A stretch of 64,000 nt of DNA from Gammaproteobacteria bacterium (GTDB taxonomy: Bacteria; Pseudomonadota; Gammaproteobacteria; Steroidobacterales; Woeseiaceae). Shown piece after piece: positions 8,519-17,853 of the stretch. The stretch is taken from the NCBI GenBank assembly GCA_029884165.1, contig JAOUIH010000002.1, positions 40,715 to 104,714 of the forward strand. The letters are read 5' to 3'. The notes under the pieces were generated by a model. It worked only from the letters and a program-made list of their open reading frames with translations, was not told the DNA's origin and ran no database searches. Each line of letters begins with the position of its first letter. Position 1 is the first letter of the stretch. The translations under genes and the position numbers were made by a program.

Positions 8519-10249
8519 GTGCATTTGCAACTACACGATAGCGCTTCCCGGCGACAGAGCGACGCCGGTCAGCGCGCCATCTGCGAGTACCTGGTGGATT
8601 CCGGAAAGCTCGCGCCCGACAACGTCAGCCGGGCGCTGCGCCTGCAGGCAGAGCAACAGCAAAGCGAAAAGATCGGGTCGATCCTGGTCAAGCTGGGCCT
8701 GGTGTCCGAGCGCGATGTGGCGGAAAGCCTGCGCGACCAGCTCGGCCTGCGCTTCGTCGAGCGGAATCGTTTCCCGGACGAACCCTGGGGTTCAACAGAA
8801 ATCTCGTTCAATTTTCTCAAGAAGAACCTCGCGCTCGTGCTGGATGAAGACGACGAGGCGCTTACCCTGGTCATGGCCGACCCACGGGACCAGTACGTCA
8901 TCGAAGCGGTAAGCCTCTGCAGCGGCAAGACCGTGCTGCCCTGCGTCGGCGTGCCGTCCGAGATCGAGGCGACGTTGAAGCAGCTCGAAGAAGGCCCGGC
9001 CACGGCCGCGGCACCGCTCGCCCTCAACTCGCTGCAGTTCCTCGATGACGTCGAGCAGCTGAAGGAGCTGGCCGGCGAGGCGCCGATCATCAAGCTCGTC
9101 AACCAGGTCATCATCCGCGCGGCGGAATCCGGCGCGTCCGACATCCATATCGAGCCGTTCGAGGGCGAGCTGAAAATCCGTTTTCGCGTCGACGGTTTGC
9201 TTCGGGAGATCGAATCGCCGCCTACGGAGTCGGCGGCCGCAGTGATCTCGCGCGTCAAGATCATGGCTAACCTGAATATCGCCGAGCGGCGGCTCTCGCA
9301 GGACGGCCGTTTCCGGCACCGGGTTCGCGGAGTCGACTACGACTTCCGGGTATCCACCGTGCCGACGATGTATGGCGAGAGCGTCGTCATGCGTCTGCTG
9401 CAACGCGACCAGACGGCGCAGGATTTCGAGGCCCTCGGTTTCACGCCGGAGCAGACCGGTACGATGAAGGAAATCCTGGCGATGCCACACGGCATCCTGC
9501 TGGTGACGGGACCGACCGGCAGCGGCAAGTCGACGACACTGTATGCGGCGCTGAACCACCTGAACGACCCGGAGCGCATGATCATCACGGTCGAGGACCC
9601 GGTCGAGTACAACATCCCGGGCATCAACCAGATGCAGGTGAAACCGCAGATCGGGCTGACTTTCGCTACCGCACTGCGCTCGATCGTCCGGCAGGATCCG
9701 GACGTCATCATGATCGGCGAAATGCGCGACTCGGAGACGGCGCAGATCGCCGTACAGTCGGCCCTGACCGGTCACCTGGTGCTGTCGACGCTGCACACGA
9801 ACGACGCCCCGAGCAGCGTGATGCGGCTCATCGACATGGGCGTCCAGGACTATCTTTTGACCTCCGCAGTCAATGCCGTGCAGGCCCAGCGGCTGGTACG
9901 AAAACTTTGCGACGAGTGCAAGGAGCCGTACCAGCCGATGGCCGAGCTCGCGCGCCGCTGGGGCCTCGACCGGGCGACGCTCGGGCGGGAAGCCACGTTA
10001 TATCGGGCCAGGGGCTGCGATGCCTGCGGCCACACGGGCTACTCGGGCCGACGGGCAATTCTCGAGATATTGCGGATCAGCGACGAAATGCGTCGCCTCG
10101 TGCTCAGCAACGCCGATGCCAGCGGCATCCGCCGCCTGGCTCTCGCCGAAGGCATGGTGCCGATGCGGCAAGATGGCTTCCAGAAGGCGCTGCAGGGAAT
10201 CACGTCGATCGAAGAAGTGCTGCGGGTGACGCCGGAGCAGGCTGAGTGA
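8519..10249 (+). CDS. gspE: Type II secretion ATPase GspE
   Basis: 576 residues from GTG 8519, chosen for GGAG 8 nt upstream; ATG 8420 in frame lacks a ribosome site. The N-terminal GspE/MshEN domain (about 15-150) is followed by the secretion ATPase core. Walker A GPTGSGKST is at 331-339 (K337), the Walker B/Asp box includes DPDVIMIGEMRD, and a tetra-Cys zinc motif is formed by C464, C467, C500 and C503, the C-terminal subdomain diagnostic of GspE. It powers pseudopilus assembly at the inner membrane together with GspF and GspL. The stop overlaps the gspF start (GTGA). Confidence 0.95.
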   Translation: MHLQLHDSASRRQSDAGQRAICEYLVDSGKLAPDNVSRALRLQAEQQQSEKIGSILVKLGLVSERDVAESLRDQLGLRFVERNRFPDEPWGSTEISFNFLKKNLALVLDEDDEALTLVMADPRDQYVIEAVSLCSGKTVLPCVGVPSEIEATLKQLEEGPATAAAPLALNSLQFLDDVEQLKELAGEAPIIKLVNQVIIRAAESGASDIHIEPFEGELKIRFRVDGLLREIESPPTESAAAVISRVKIMANLNIAERRLSQDGRFRHRVRGVDYDFRVSTVPTMYGESVVMRLLQRDQTAQDFEALGFTPEQTGTMKEILAMPHGILLVTGPTGSGKSTTLYAALNHLNDPERMIITVEDPVEYNIPGINQMQVKPQIGLTFATALRSIVRQDPDVIMIGEMRDSETAQIAVQSALTGHLVLSTLHTNDAPSSVMRLIDMGVQDYLLTSAVNAVQAQRLVRKLCDECKEPYQPMAELARRWGLDRATLGREATLYRARGCDACGHTGYSGRRAILEILRISDEMRRLVLSNADASGIRRLALAEGMVPMRQDGFQKALQGITSIEEVLRVTPEQAE

Positions 10250-11469
10250 TCACTTTCCAGTACAAGGCCGCAACCAGCGACGGCGGCGTCGTCGACGGCC
10301 TGTTGCTGGCGGAAAACCGCGAACACGTCGTACGTCAGCTGCGGGCGTTGGGTCAGATCCCTATCCGGATCGACGAAACCCGCAAGAACCGGGCCGCGGA
10401 GTCGACAGCCCGTCGCCGCCGCTTCCGCCGCAGCAGGATCGGCAGTCAGCAGGTGGCCGACGCAACGCGCGAGCTGGCGACGCTGCTCTCGGCCGGAATG
10501 CCACTCGACCGGGCACTCGGCACGCTGGTCACACTGTCCGGGGATGACCCTGTAGGCGCCGTTTTGGGCGATATCCGCAGCAAGGTCAAGGAGGGCGCCA
10601 CGATGGCGGAAGCCGTCGAAGCGCACCAGGACGTGTTCGGCCGTTTTTACGTGAATCTTTTGCGCGCCGGCGAATCCGGCGGCGCGCTCGAAATCGTGCT
10701 CGAGCGGCTGGCCGAGCACCTCGACCGCAATATCGAAATCGGCGACGCTCTGAAGTCCGCGCTGATCTACCCGGCAATCCTGATCGTCGTCGCGCTGCTG
10801 TCGATCTTCGTGTTGCTCGGCTACGTCGTGCCTCAGTTCACCGAAATGTTCGAGGGCGTCGGCCAGGCGCTGCCGCTGTCGACCCGGATCACTATCGCGA
10901 CCGGCGAATTCCTGCAGTCCTGGGGCTGGCTGCTGGCCGTCGCCGCTGTGCTTGGCGCGCTCCTGCTGCAGAGGCAGCTCGAGGACCCGGAAAAGGCGTA
11001 CCGCTGGCACGATCGGTTGCTGCGCGCGCCGCTCATCGGGCCGGTCGTCCTGAAGATCGAAGTCGCCCGGTTCGCGCGTACACTGGCGACGCTTCTCCGG
11101 AACGGCATACCTTTGCTGAAGGGGCTTGGCATCGTGCGTGACACGATGGGCAACCGCGTGCTTGCTGCCGGCCTCGACCGCGTCGCCGGCGGCCTTAAGG
11201 AGGGCCAGAGCCTGGCCGACCCGCTTGCGAAATCGACGCGCTTCCCTGCGTTCGCCGTCCAGATGATCAAGGTCGGCGAGGAATCGGGCAACCTGCCCGA
11301 GATCCTGCTGCAGGTAGCGTCGACCTACGACCGCGACACGCAGGTCACGATCAAGCGATCGCTGGCGCTGCTCGAACCATTATTGATCCTGGTGCTCGGC
11401 GCGATTATCGCAGCCGTCATCATTTCGATTCTCGTAGCCATACTGGGCATCAACGAACTTGTGATTTAA
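10246..11469 (+). CDS. gspF: Type II secretion inner-membrane platform protein GspF
   Basis: 407 residues from GTG 10246, overlapping the gspE stop by 4 nt. Two cytoplasmic T2SSF four-helix domains (about 65-190 and 270-390) each precede a membrane segment: ALIYPAILIVVALLSIFVLL, a middle helix WGWLLAVAAVLGALLL and the C-terminal helix near 375-400. Conserved EESG (about residue 345) and ESGG motifs are present. It is the polytopic platform that couples the ATPase to pseudopilin polymerisation. It is second in the gspE-N operon. Confidence 0.95.
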   Translation: MITFQYKAATSDGGVVDGLLLAENREHVVRQLRALGQIPIRIDETRKNRAAESTARRRRFRRSRIGSQQVADATRELATLLSAGMPLDRALGTLVTLSGDDPVGAVLGDIRSKVKEGATMAEAVEAHQDVFGRFYVNLLRAGESGGALEIVLERLAEHLDRNIEIGDALKSALIYPAILIVVALLSIFVLLGYVVPQFTEMFEGVGQALPLSTRITIATGEFLQSWGWLLAVAAVLGALLLQRQLEDPEKAYRWHDRLLRAPLIGPVVLKIEVARFARTLATLLRNGIPLLKGLGIVRDTMGNRVLAAGLDRVAGGLKEGQSLADPLAKSTRFPAFAVQMIKVGEESGNLPEILLQVASTYDRDTQVTIKRSLALLEPLLILVLGAIIAAVIISILVAILGINELVI

Positions 11470-11484
11470 AGCGGAGGACAAATC

Positions 11485-11919
11485 ATGAAGCGACGATACC
11501 CGGAGCCACCCGGCCGCCGATCCGGCTTTACGCTGATCGAGCTGCTGGTGGTTCTGATGATACTCGGGCTCCTGGCCGGCCTCGTCGGCCCGCGCGTGCT
11601 GCAATACCTGGGCGGCGCGAAGAGCGACACCGCGCAGCTGCAGATCGAGGAATTCGGGGCGGGTCTCGACCTGTTCCACCTCGAGGTCGGCCGTTACCCG
11701 TCGACGGACGAGGGTCTCGAGGCGCTTGCGAAGTCGCCGCCGGGCGTGCAGAACTGGAACGGACCTTATATAAAGAAGAAGGACGTGCCGACCGATCCCT
11801 GGGGCAATCCCTACGTATACAAGTACCCTGGCGATAACGGCGACTACGACCTCTATTCGCTCGGCCGCGACAATGCAGACGGCGGCGAGGGCGAAGACGC
11901 GGATGTCGTGAGTTGGTAA
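11485..11919 (+). CDS. gspG: Major pseudopilin GspG
   Basis: 144 residues from ATG 11485 with GGAGGA 8 nt upstream, the strongest ribosome site in the operon, as expected for the most abundant subunit. Prepilin peptidase would cut between G14 and F15 in RSG/FTLIELL, leaving the conserved Glu at +5 (E19). The hydrophobic helix is followed by the GspG globular domain, with the GNPYVYKYPG motif and a C-terminal DGGEGEDAD calcium-binding-type loop. It is the main building block of the periplasmic pseudopilus. No prepilin peptidase gene (gspO) is in this window. Confidence 0.95.
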   Translation: MKRRYPEPPGRRSGFTLIELLVVLMILGLLAGLVGPRVLQYLGGAKSDTAQLQIEEFGAGLDLFHLEVGRYPSTDEGLEALAKSPPGVQNWNGPYIKKKDVPTDPWGNPYVYKYPGDNGDYDLYSLGRDNADGGEGEDADVVSW

Positions 11920-12407
11920 GCACCCGGAAACGGGCGCAGAGACAAACCGGCTTCACCCTGATCGAACTGCTGGTCGCACTGACGATCGCCGCGCTGCTGG
12001 TAGTACTGGCAAGGCCCATGTACACGGCAGCCGTGCCGGGGGCTCGTCTCCGCGCCGAAGTGCACGATCTCGCAATATCGCTGCGGGACGCTCGGAACCG
12101 TGCTGTCAACGGCAGCCGGATTACGTCGGTCCGCCTCGACACCGAGGTCCCCGACTTCGCAGTCGAAAGCGATCCCGCGACCGTGTTCTCATCGGGCACC
12201 ACGCTACGGGCGTCACAGCTCGCCATCGCGGGCGAGCGTGCCCAGCCGGCAGACGATGAACGACAGTTCGTGGTGCATTTCTACCCGGACGGCAGCTCGA
12301 GCGGCGCGGCAATCGAGCTCGCCAACCGTGCCGGCGCCTATCGAATCGACGTGGACTGGCTCAACGGGCGGGTTACGGCCGGAGTGGCGGGCGATGACGC
12401 GCCATAA
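11913..12407 (+). CDS. gspH: Minor pseudopilin GspH
   Basis: 164 residues. TTG 11913 is the likely start because it overlaps the gspG stop by 7 nt and no ATG/GTG precedes the leader in frame. The cleavage site is TG/FTLIELLVAL (G13/F14) with E18 at +5. The GspH-type domain follows. It is a minor pseudopilin between gspG and gspI, presumably part of the pseudopilus shaft near the tip complex. The TTG start may lower its synthesis relative to GspG, which is inference. Confidence 0.88.
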   Translation: MVSTRKRAQRQTGFTLIELLVALTIAALLVVLARPMYTAAVPGARLRAEVHDLAISLRDARNRAVNGSRITSVRLDTEVPDFAVESDPATVFSSGTTLRASQLAIAGERAQPADDERQFVVHFYPDGSSSGAAIELANRAGAYRIDVDWLNGRVTAGVAGDDAP

Positions 12408-12816
12408 GCGCCGACAGACCGGCTACTCGCTGATCGAGGTACTCGTTGCCTTCACGATCCTCGCCATGGCGCTGACCGTGCTGTTCCGGATCTTTTCCTC
12501 TGGCCTGCGCAACGTGGACGTTTCGGCCGACTACAGCCAGGCGCTGCTCGTCGCGGAGGGACTGCTGGCCGCCCCCGGCAATGTCGAAGAGCTGCGTGAG
12601 GGGATCGCCGAGGGCGTCGCCGCGGACCGGTTTCACTGGACCCGCCGCATCAGCGAGTTCCAGCCCGAAGGCTACGAGCCGGTTCGCGACAGCGGCGTCA
12701 GCGCCTACCGCGTGGAAGTCGAGGTTCGCTGGGACAGGGAACGTGCGGAGCGCCGCATGGGGCTGGCGACGATCCGGCTGGATCGACCGGAAGACGGCAG
12801 GACGGCACGGCGATGA
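12394..12816 (+). CDS. gspI: Minor pseudopilin GspI
   Basis: 140 residues from ATG 12394, overlapping the end of gspH by 14 nt. The prepilin leader MTRHKRRQTG is followed by YSLIEVLVAF with Glu at +5 (E15) after cleavage at G10/Y11. The globular domain is short, as usual for GspI. With GspJ and GspK it is expected to form the pseudopilus tip that starts assembly. Confidence 0.92.
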   Translation: MTRHKRRQTGYSLIEVLVAFTILAMALTVLFRIFSSGLRNVDVSADYSQALLVAEGLLAAPGNVEELREGIAEGVAADRFHWTRRISEFQPEGYEPVRDSGVSAYRVEVEVRWDRERAERRMGLATIRLDRPEDGRTARR

Positions 12817-13457
12817 GGCCGGCGGGCGCACAACGGAACATGGCCGCTCGTGGCTTCACGCTGGTGGAGCTCCTCGTGGCGATCGCGATCCTCGGGCTCC
12901 TGATGAGTGCCGCTTTCGGCGCCCTCCGGCTCGGCAGCCGCAGCCTCGAAGAGGGGGTACGCCGCGCCGACCGGACCGAGGAATTGCGCAGTTCCGCCGA
13001 TTTCCTCCGGCGGCAATTTTCACAGCTCGTGCCGCTCAGCCGCCACGAGGGCAAGGAACGGGAAATCGCCTTCAGCGGCGACCCCGATGCCGCGCGCTTC
13101 GTCGCACCGGCCCCGGACAGCCTGGCCGGTACCGGGCTGCTGCAGCTCACGGTCCGCGTCGCGCGCGACGGGGACGTGACCAGCCTGTACCTCGATATCG
13201 CCCCGCTCGATCCCGGCAGCGACGACTGGCTCGAGCTGCCACCCGTCCGCAGTACGCTTCTCGTCCGGGACCTGGCTGGCGCGACGATCCTGTATTACGG
13301 TGCCCCGCAAGCGGACGCGCAGCCGCAGTGGACGGACCAGTGGTCCCCGGATTACGAAAGCTATCCGGCCGCCCTGCGCATCGCCATGTCGCCACTCGAC
13401 GGCGAACCCGCCCTGCCCGAGCTGCTGTTCACCGTACACGCGGAGGAACTCCGGTGA
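12813..13457 (+). CDS. gspJ: Minor pseudopilin GspJ
   Basis: 214 residues from ATG 12813, overlapping the gspI stop (ATGA); M10 is an alternative start. The leader ends at G14 before FTLVELLVAI with E19 at +5. The length and the pattern of the domain (LDIAPLDPGSDDWLELPP, LLFTVHAEE at the end) fit GspJ. It is a tip-complex partner of GspI and GspK. Confidence 0.92.
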   Translation: MRPAGAQRNMAARGFTLVELLVAIAILGLLMSAAFGALRLGSRSLEEGVRRADRTEELRSSADFLRRQFSQLVPLSRHEGKEREIAFSGDPDAARFVAPAPDSLAGTGLLQLTVRVARDGDVTSLYLDIAPLDPGSDDWLELPPVRSTLLVRDLAGATILYYGAPQADAQPQWTDQWSPDYESYPAALRIAMSPLDGEPALPELLFTVHAEELR

Positions 13458-14341
13458 GCGGCGGGATCTCCCTCAAACGCTTGCAGGGCAGACGCCCGGT
13501 GCAGCGCCAACGGGGCATTGCCCTGGTCATCGTACTCTGCCTGATTCTGCTGATGTCGGTACTTGCCGCCGGCCACAGCCGCAACTCGCATGTCGAAACC
13601 CGCCTCGCAACGCGCCAGGTCGAGTCCGGGACCGCGCGTCACGTGGCTGAGGCGGCCGTCAACATGGCGATACTCGAACTGCTGCACCGTGACGTCGACG
13701 CCGCACCGCCGGCCGATGGACGCCGTCGCGAACTCAGGTTCGATGACCGGGACCTCGTGCTCTCGGTCAGGCGGGCAAGCGGCCTCGTCGACCTGAACGG
13801 CGCCGACGAGTCCCTGCTGGCGGCCGTATTCGCCGCTGCGGGAGCGGACGCCGACGCCGCAGTAGCCGTTGCCGCGGCTACGATCGACTGGCGCGACGCA
13901 GACGAGCAGCGACGGCTGAACGGGGCCGAAGCGGGCGAATACGGCGCCGCAGGCCTGCCCTTCGGCGCCGCGAATCGCAACTTCGCGAGCGTCGACGAAC
14001 TTCGATACGTGTTCGGCATGACGCCGGAGCTGTTCCGGGCATCGGCGGCCTATTTCACCGTTCACTCCGGCGAAGCAGGGCTCGACCTCGATCTCGCACC
14101 CGACTTCCTGGTCGAAGCGCTGACCGGGAAGCAACTGCAGCAACGGCAGCGGCCGGTTGCCGGCCGGGTGCGCACTGGCGCTTTTCACATAAACGCGGCC
14201 GTGCGCGGTTCCATGGGGGTTCTAGTATCATGCGAGGCGGTCGTGCTGCTCACCGGCAAGACGGAGCGGCCCTATTCGGTCCTCGAGTGGCGCGAGAACT
14301 CGCGCCTCCTGGCAGAGCCCGAAGAGTCCGAGGACATATGA
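13454..14341 (+). CDS. gspK: Tip pseudopilin GspK
   Basis: 295 residues from GTG 13454, overlapping the gspJ stop (GTGA). The leader RQRG precedes IALVIVLCLILLMSVLA. The Glu normally at +5 is absent, which is a family trait of GspK. The large alpha domain contains LVDLNGADESLLAAVFAAAG and a FASVDELRYVFGM segment, both typical of the T2SSK fold. It caps the pseudopilus. The stop overlaps the gspL start. Confidence 0.92.
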   Translation: MSGGISLKRLQGRRPVQRQRGIALVIVLCLILLMSVLAAGHSRNSHVETRLATRQVESGTARHVAEAAVNMAILELLHRDVDAAPPADGRRRELRFDDRDLVLSVRRASGLVDLNGADESLLAAVFAAAGADADAAVAVAAATIDWRDADEQRRLNGAEAGEYGAAGLPFGAANRNFASVDELRYVFGMTPELFRASAAYFTVHSGEAGLDLDLAPDFLVEALTGKQLQQRQRPVAGRVRTGAFHINAAVRGSMGVLVSCEAVVLLTGKTERPYSVLEWRENSRLLAEPEESEDI

Positions 14342-15447
14342 AGGCGGATTTCGAAAAAATCATCCGGCGCTGGCGCCTGAATTACGTCGGACCGCTCGAG
14401 CGGTGGTTTGGCGAGGCATGGACGTGGTGGGTCGGCGAACTCGCCGCGATGCTTCCGGAAGCACTGCGGGCTTCCCTGGCAACAAGTCGCCAGCAGACCT
14501 TCCTGCAGCTGTCCGGGTCCGAGATCGTCGCTTTTCACGGCAGCATCGAGCGCATGCAGGAGATCGGACGCGTGACGCCGGGCGGCGCCAGTGAGGCGCT
14601 GCGGGTGCCGGCGGAGGCCGGCAGCGTCATCCTGCTGCTGCCGCCGCAACGCATGCTCCGGAAAATGATCACCCTGCCGGCAGCGACCGAGGAAAATCTG
14701 CGCGAGGTCCTGGCCTTCGAGATGGACCAGCAGACGCCTTTCACGCCGGACCAGGTCTATTACGACTTTGTCATCAGCGGCCGGTCCGCGGCGGCGAAGA
14801 CCGTCGAGGTCGAACTCGTGGTGGCGCCGCGCAAGCAACTGGACGAGCTGCTCGATTCGCTGCGTGCGCTGGATCTCGCGCCGGACGTGGTCACGGCGCG
14901 CCGGGATGCGAGCAGCATGTATGCCATCAACCTGCTGCCCTCCGACGGCAGGGCCAGCCGGCCCGCCGTCGTCGACCGCCTGAATACGGGCCTGGCCATT
15001 GCCGCCCTGCTGCTGCTGGCCGCGGCGGTGGCTCTGCCTGTCATTCAGAAGCGGCTGGCGATTGCCGAACTCGAACCGCGGGTGGCATCCGCAGCCGAAG
15101 CAGCACGAGAGGGCTCGCGTCTGCGCGAGAACGTCGAGAAGATCGTGGCCGGTTCACAGATCCTCGTGCGCAAGAAGGAGTCGGCGCCGATGGTCATACG
15201 AATCATCGACGAAATGAGCCGCGTCGTACCCGATGGAACCTGGATCTCGCAGATCAATATCGAAGGCGGTGAGGTCCAGTTACAGGGCCAGTCGCCGGCG
15301 GCGGCATCGCTGATCGGCCTGCTGGAAGCATCGAGCAGTTTTGCAGACCCGCAGTTCCGGTCTCCGGTTACGCAGGTGCCCAGGTCGAATCTCGAACGCT
15401 TCCATCTGTCAGCCGAATGGTCGCCCCCCGGGGCCAGCGCGCCATGA
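14338..15447 (+). CDS. gspL: Type II secretion assembly protein GspL (PilN-like)
   Basis: 369 residues from ATG 14338, overlapping the gspK stop. The N-terminal cytoplasmic part (about 40-205) resembles a fragment of the actin-like GspL domain, with the LLPPQRMLRKMITLP and LREVLAFEMDQQTPF motifs. One membrane helix follows near 217-238 (IAALLLLAAAVALPVI), then a periplasmic PilN-like coiled coil and ferredoxin-like domain. It links GspE to GspM. It is shorter than many GspL proteins (about 400 residues) but has the right order and context. Confidence 0.85.
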   Translation: MKADFEKIIRRWRLNYVGPLERWFGEAWTWWVGELAAMLPEALRASLATSRQQTFLQLSGSEIVAFHGSIERMQEIGRVTPGGASEALRVPAEAGSVILLLPPQRMLRKMITLPAATEENLREVLAFEMDQQTPFTPDQVYYDFVISGRSAAAKTVEVELVVAPRKQLDELLDSLRALDLAPDVVTARRDASSMYAINLLPSDGRASRPAVVDRLNTGLAIAALLLLAAAVALPVIQKRLAIAELEPRVASAAEAAREGSRLRENVEKIVAGSQILVRKKESAPMVIRIIDEMSRVVPDGTWISQINIEGGEVQLQGQSPAAASLIGLLEASSSFADPQFRSPVTQVPRSNLERFHLSAEWSPPGASAP

Positions 15448-16019
15448 TCGAGAGACTCGACGAAAAGCAGCGGCGCATGCTTGCGCTCGGCATCCTGGGC
15501 TTCATCGTGGCGGCAATACTGAGCGTAACGGTCCTGCCCCTCTGGCTCGTGAACTCGGGCTACCAGGCCCGTATCGACCAGCTGCAGGAAAGGCTGCAGC
15601 GCTTCGGGGCGATCGCAGCCCAGGACCCGGAATTGCGGCGCAGGTTCGCCGATCTGCAGAGAGCCCAGTCGAGCCGCGGGCATTTTCTCGCTGGCGATTC
15701 CGAGGCGACTGCGGCCGCCGAACTGCAGCGCATCATCAAGGAAATTTCGTCCGCCAACGGGACGCAGCTGCTCAGCACCCAGATACTGCCGGCGGCGGAC
15801 GAAGACGGCATGCTCCGTATCGGCCTGCGCGTCCGGATCTCCGGAGCCATGCCGGGCCTAATGGAATCGGTCTACGACCTCGAATCGAACGAGGTCTTCC
15901 TCTTCCTGGAGAATTTCTCGATGCGACAGGCGACCGGCCGCCGGATCCGGGCGACCGTGCCACTGGAAGGCTTCGAGGCGAATTTCGACCTCATCGCGTA
16001 TATGCAGGAGATGTCATGA
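15444..16019 (+). CDS. gspM: Type II secretion protein GspM
   Basis: 191 residues from ATG 15444, overlapping the gspL stop. A short cytoplasmic tail is followed by one membrane helix (about 13-36), a coiled coil (about 38-72) and a small ferredoxin-like periplasmic domain. This is the GspM/PilO layout. It should pair with GspL in the inner-membrane platform. Assignment rests on topology, size and operon position more than on sequence motifs. Confidence 0.85.
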   Translation: MIERLDEKQRRMLALGILGFIVAAILSVTVLPLWLVNSGYQARIDQLQERLQRFGAIAAQDPELRRRFADLQRAQSSRGHFLAGDSEATAAAELQRIIKEISSANGTQLLSTQILPAADEDGMLRIGLRVRISGAMPGLMESVYDLESNEVFLFLENFSMRQATGRRIRATVPLEGFEANFDLIAYMQEMS

Positions 16020-16540
16020 ACCTGCCACTCGGGCGGAGCCAGGTAACCCGCGCGCTGGCGGTTGCCTGCGGCGCGCTCACACTGGTCATCGCACTGGAAC
16101 TGGCGATTCCGAACAGCACTGGCGATAGCGGGAAACGCGTGGAAGCGACCGACGTCACTCTGCCGCCGCTCGGGGACCTGCCTCCCTACGTAGCGCCGAC
16201 CTTCGAGTCCTTTGCCGAAGTGCTCGAAAGGCCGCTTTTTTATGAAGACCGCAGGCTGCCGCCACCGCCGGAGGTCGCGCAAGCCGCCGAGGCGCCCGCA
16301 GAGCCGCTCCTGCTGACTCTCGAGGGCATAGCGATCTCAGGTGATTCACGGGTCGCTCTGCTGCGGGACACGCGTAGCAATTCGCTCGTCCAGGTGGCGG
16401 AAGGTGCATCGCACAATGGCTGGACCCTGCAGAGCGTGGAAGGCGGCACAGCCGTTTTCAAGAGAGGCGATGACATCACCGAACTGGGGATCGAAGTTAC
16501 TACCGGGCCAGGGGCACCGGATCGCCGCCGTCCGCGCTGA
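16016..16540 (+). CDS. GspC/GspN-like type II secretion protein (XpsN type)
   Basis: 174 residues from ATG 16016, overlapping the gspM stop. One N-terminal membrane helix (about 12-32) is followed by a Pro-rich stretch and a small beta domain (about 96-165, LLLTLEGIAISGDSRVALLRD) like the homology region of GspC. In Xanthomonas the equivalent last gene, xpsN, does the GspC job of bridging the inner-membrane platform to secretin GspD. No PDZ domain is present and no separate full gspC is in the window. It ends the operon only 2 nt before the convergent glycosyltransferase. Confidence 0.75.
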   Translation: MNLPLGRSQVTRALAVACGALTLVIALELAIPNSTGDSGKRVEATDVTLPPLGDLPPYVAPTFESFAEVLERPLFYEDRRLPPPPEVAQAAEAPAEPLLLTLEGIAISGDSRVALLRDTRSNSLVQVAEGASHNGWTLQSVEGGTAVFKRGDDITELGIEVTTGPGAPDRRRPR

Positions 16541-16542
16541 AC

Positions 16543-17757
16543 TCAGTGCAATCGCTTTTCGCCTGAAGGCCTCACGGCGATAGGGGCGTAGCTGTTTGCG
16601 TAGACGACCTTCGAAATCAGGTTTGCGGCATTCTTGATGCCGTTGAAGTCGAAGTACATGTCGCGCGGCTTGAATTTCGTCAACTGGTGAATCTCGTTGG
16701 CCAGCGATGCGCCGTTCAGGTGATGCGGCATCAGCATGCGGCCAGCGCCCCAGTACACCAGGCGCTGCGCACGAATTATCTGCTCCAGCCGGTGTCCGTC
16801 CGGGCAGGGCACGAACAGCGCCGGCGTCCCGCTGCCGATCGTGTTGATCGACGTGTTGTAGCTGCAGTGGCTGACTGACCAGTTCGACGAGGCGATCGCA
16901 GCCCTCATATCGGGCACTGAGCGCCTGAGCTCGAGGGACGGCACACCCTCGCCGGCCGCCTGCAATTGCTGCCACTCGGCATCCGGCAAACGCTCGCCGC
17001 AGACGATTCTCATCGGCAGGCCGAGCGTGCCCCAGAGCGTCTTTTGTGCTTCCACGGCCGCCCGAAAGAGCGGTCCGCCGCAGTATCCGTCGCCGGCGCT
17101 GACCAGGATTCCGTTCCGGCCGGCGCCGGCCGCAGGAACCAGGTTCGCCGGCCCCGGGACCAGGAAGCCCGTATGATAAATCGGCGTATCGATCGTATTC
17201 TTCGGCTGGAAAAACTCCTCCAGGCGGGCGAATACGGGATCGGAGTGAACGATCACGAGGTCGAAGTACTTGTTGAGCAGCTTTGCGGAACGGTCCTCGA
17301 GCTGCTCGCGGTTCGGCCGGTCGGAGGCGATGACCCCGTCGGTGAGCGCCACGACGAGCGACTCGCCATAGACCCCGTAGCGCGCCCGTTCGATCATCGG
17401 CAGGATTTCGCCGCGCAGCAGGTGCTGCCCGAATGGAAACTTCTCGACGACGACGACGCGGGGTTTCAGCCTCGAAAACCGGTTCAGGATGATGTCGCGG
17501 CGCTCGATGATCCGGTTGCGGAGCGCCTGGGTCCTGTTGACGCCGACGACGCGCTGCTCGGGGTCCATGTCGAGTTTCGGCAACTGCACGATATCGACGG
17601 AGGCCGGTACTTCCAGACCCGTCGGCAATGTTTCGCTCACCAGCATCGTGACCTGGAATTGCTCGGCCAGCTCGCCGGCAAGTGCGAGGGCGCGGCGCAG
17701 GTGGCCCGCGCCCTCTCCGTTGCGGCAGTAATACATCAACGAGGCTTTGTCGCGCAT
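16543..17757 (-). CDS. MurG-like predicted glycosyltransferase
   Basis: 404 residues from ATG 17757. The N-terminus (YYCRNGEGAGHLRRALALAGEL) is the glycine-rich GHxxR nucleotide-sugar glycosyltransferase start seen in MurG-like (GT28-type) proteins. The C-terminal half has the expected second Rossmann pattern, with SHCSYNTSINTIGSGTPALFVPCPDGHRLEQ, where a donor sugar nucleotide would bind. No signal peptide is seen, so it is cytoplasmic. Substrate is unknown; it is not MurG itself because the mur context is absent. It is convergent with the gsp operon and downstream of the DUF5666 gene on the same strand (96 nt gap). Confidence 0.7.
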   Translation of the reverse strand: MRDKASLMYYCRNGEGAGHLRRALALAGELAEQFQVTMLVSETLPTGLEVPASVDIVQLPKLDMDPEQRVVGVNRTQALRNRIIERRDIILNRFSRLKPRVVVVEKFPFGQHLLRGEILPMIERARYGVYGESLVVALTDGVIASDRPNREQLEDRSAKLLNKYFDLVIVHSDPVFARLEEFFQPKNTIDTPIYHTGFLVPGPANLVPAAGAGRNGILVSAGDGYCGGPLFRAAVEAQKTLWGTLGLPMRIVCGERLPDAEWQQLQAAGEGVPSLELRRSVPDMRAAIASSNWSVSHCSYNTSINTIGSGTPALFVPCPDGHRLEQIIRAQRLVYWGAGRMLMPHHLNGASLANEIHQLTKFKPRDMYFDFNGIKNAANLISKVVYANSYAPIAVRPSGEKRLH

Positions 17758-17853
17758 TGTTGTTATCGCTCTGTTACGGAGGCGCCCGGCTCTCCCGGCC
17801 GGTACGCCTCTCCCCCAACCCTCGCCTGTTCGGCGATCGGATACTTGCCTGTC

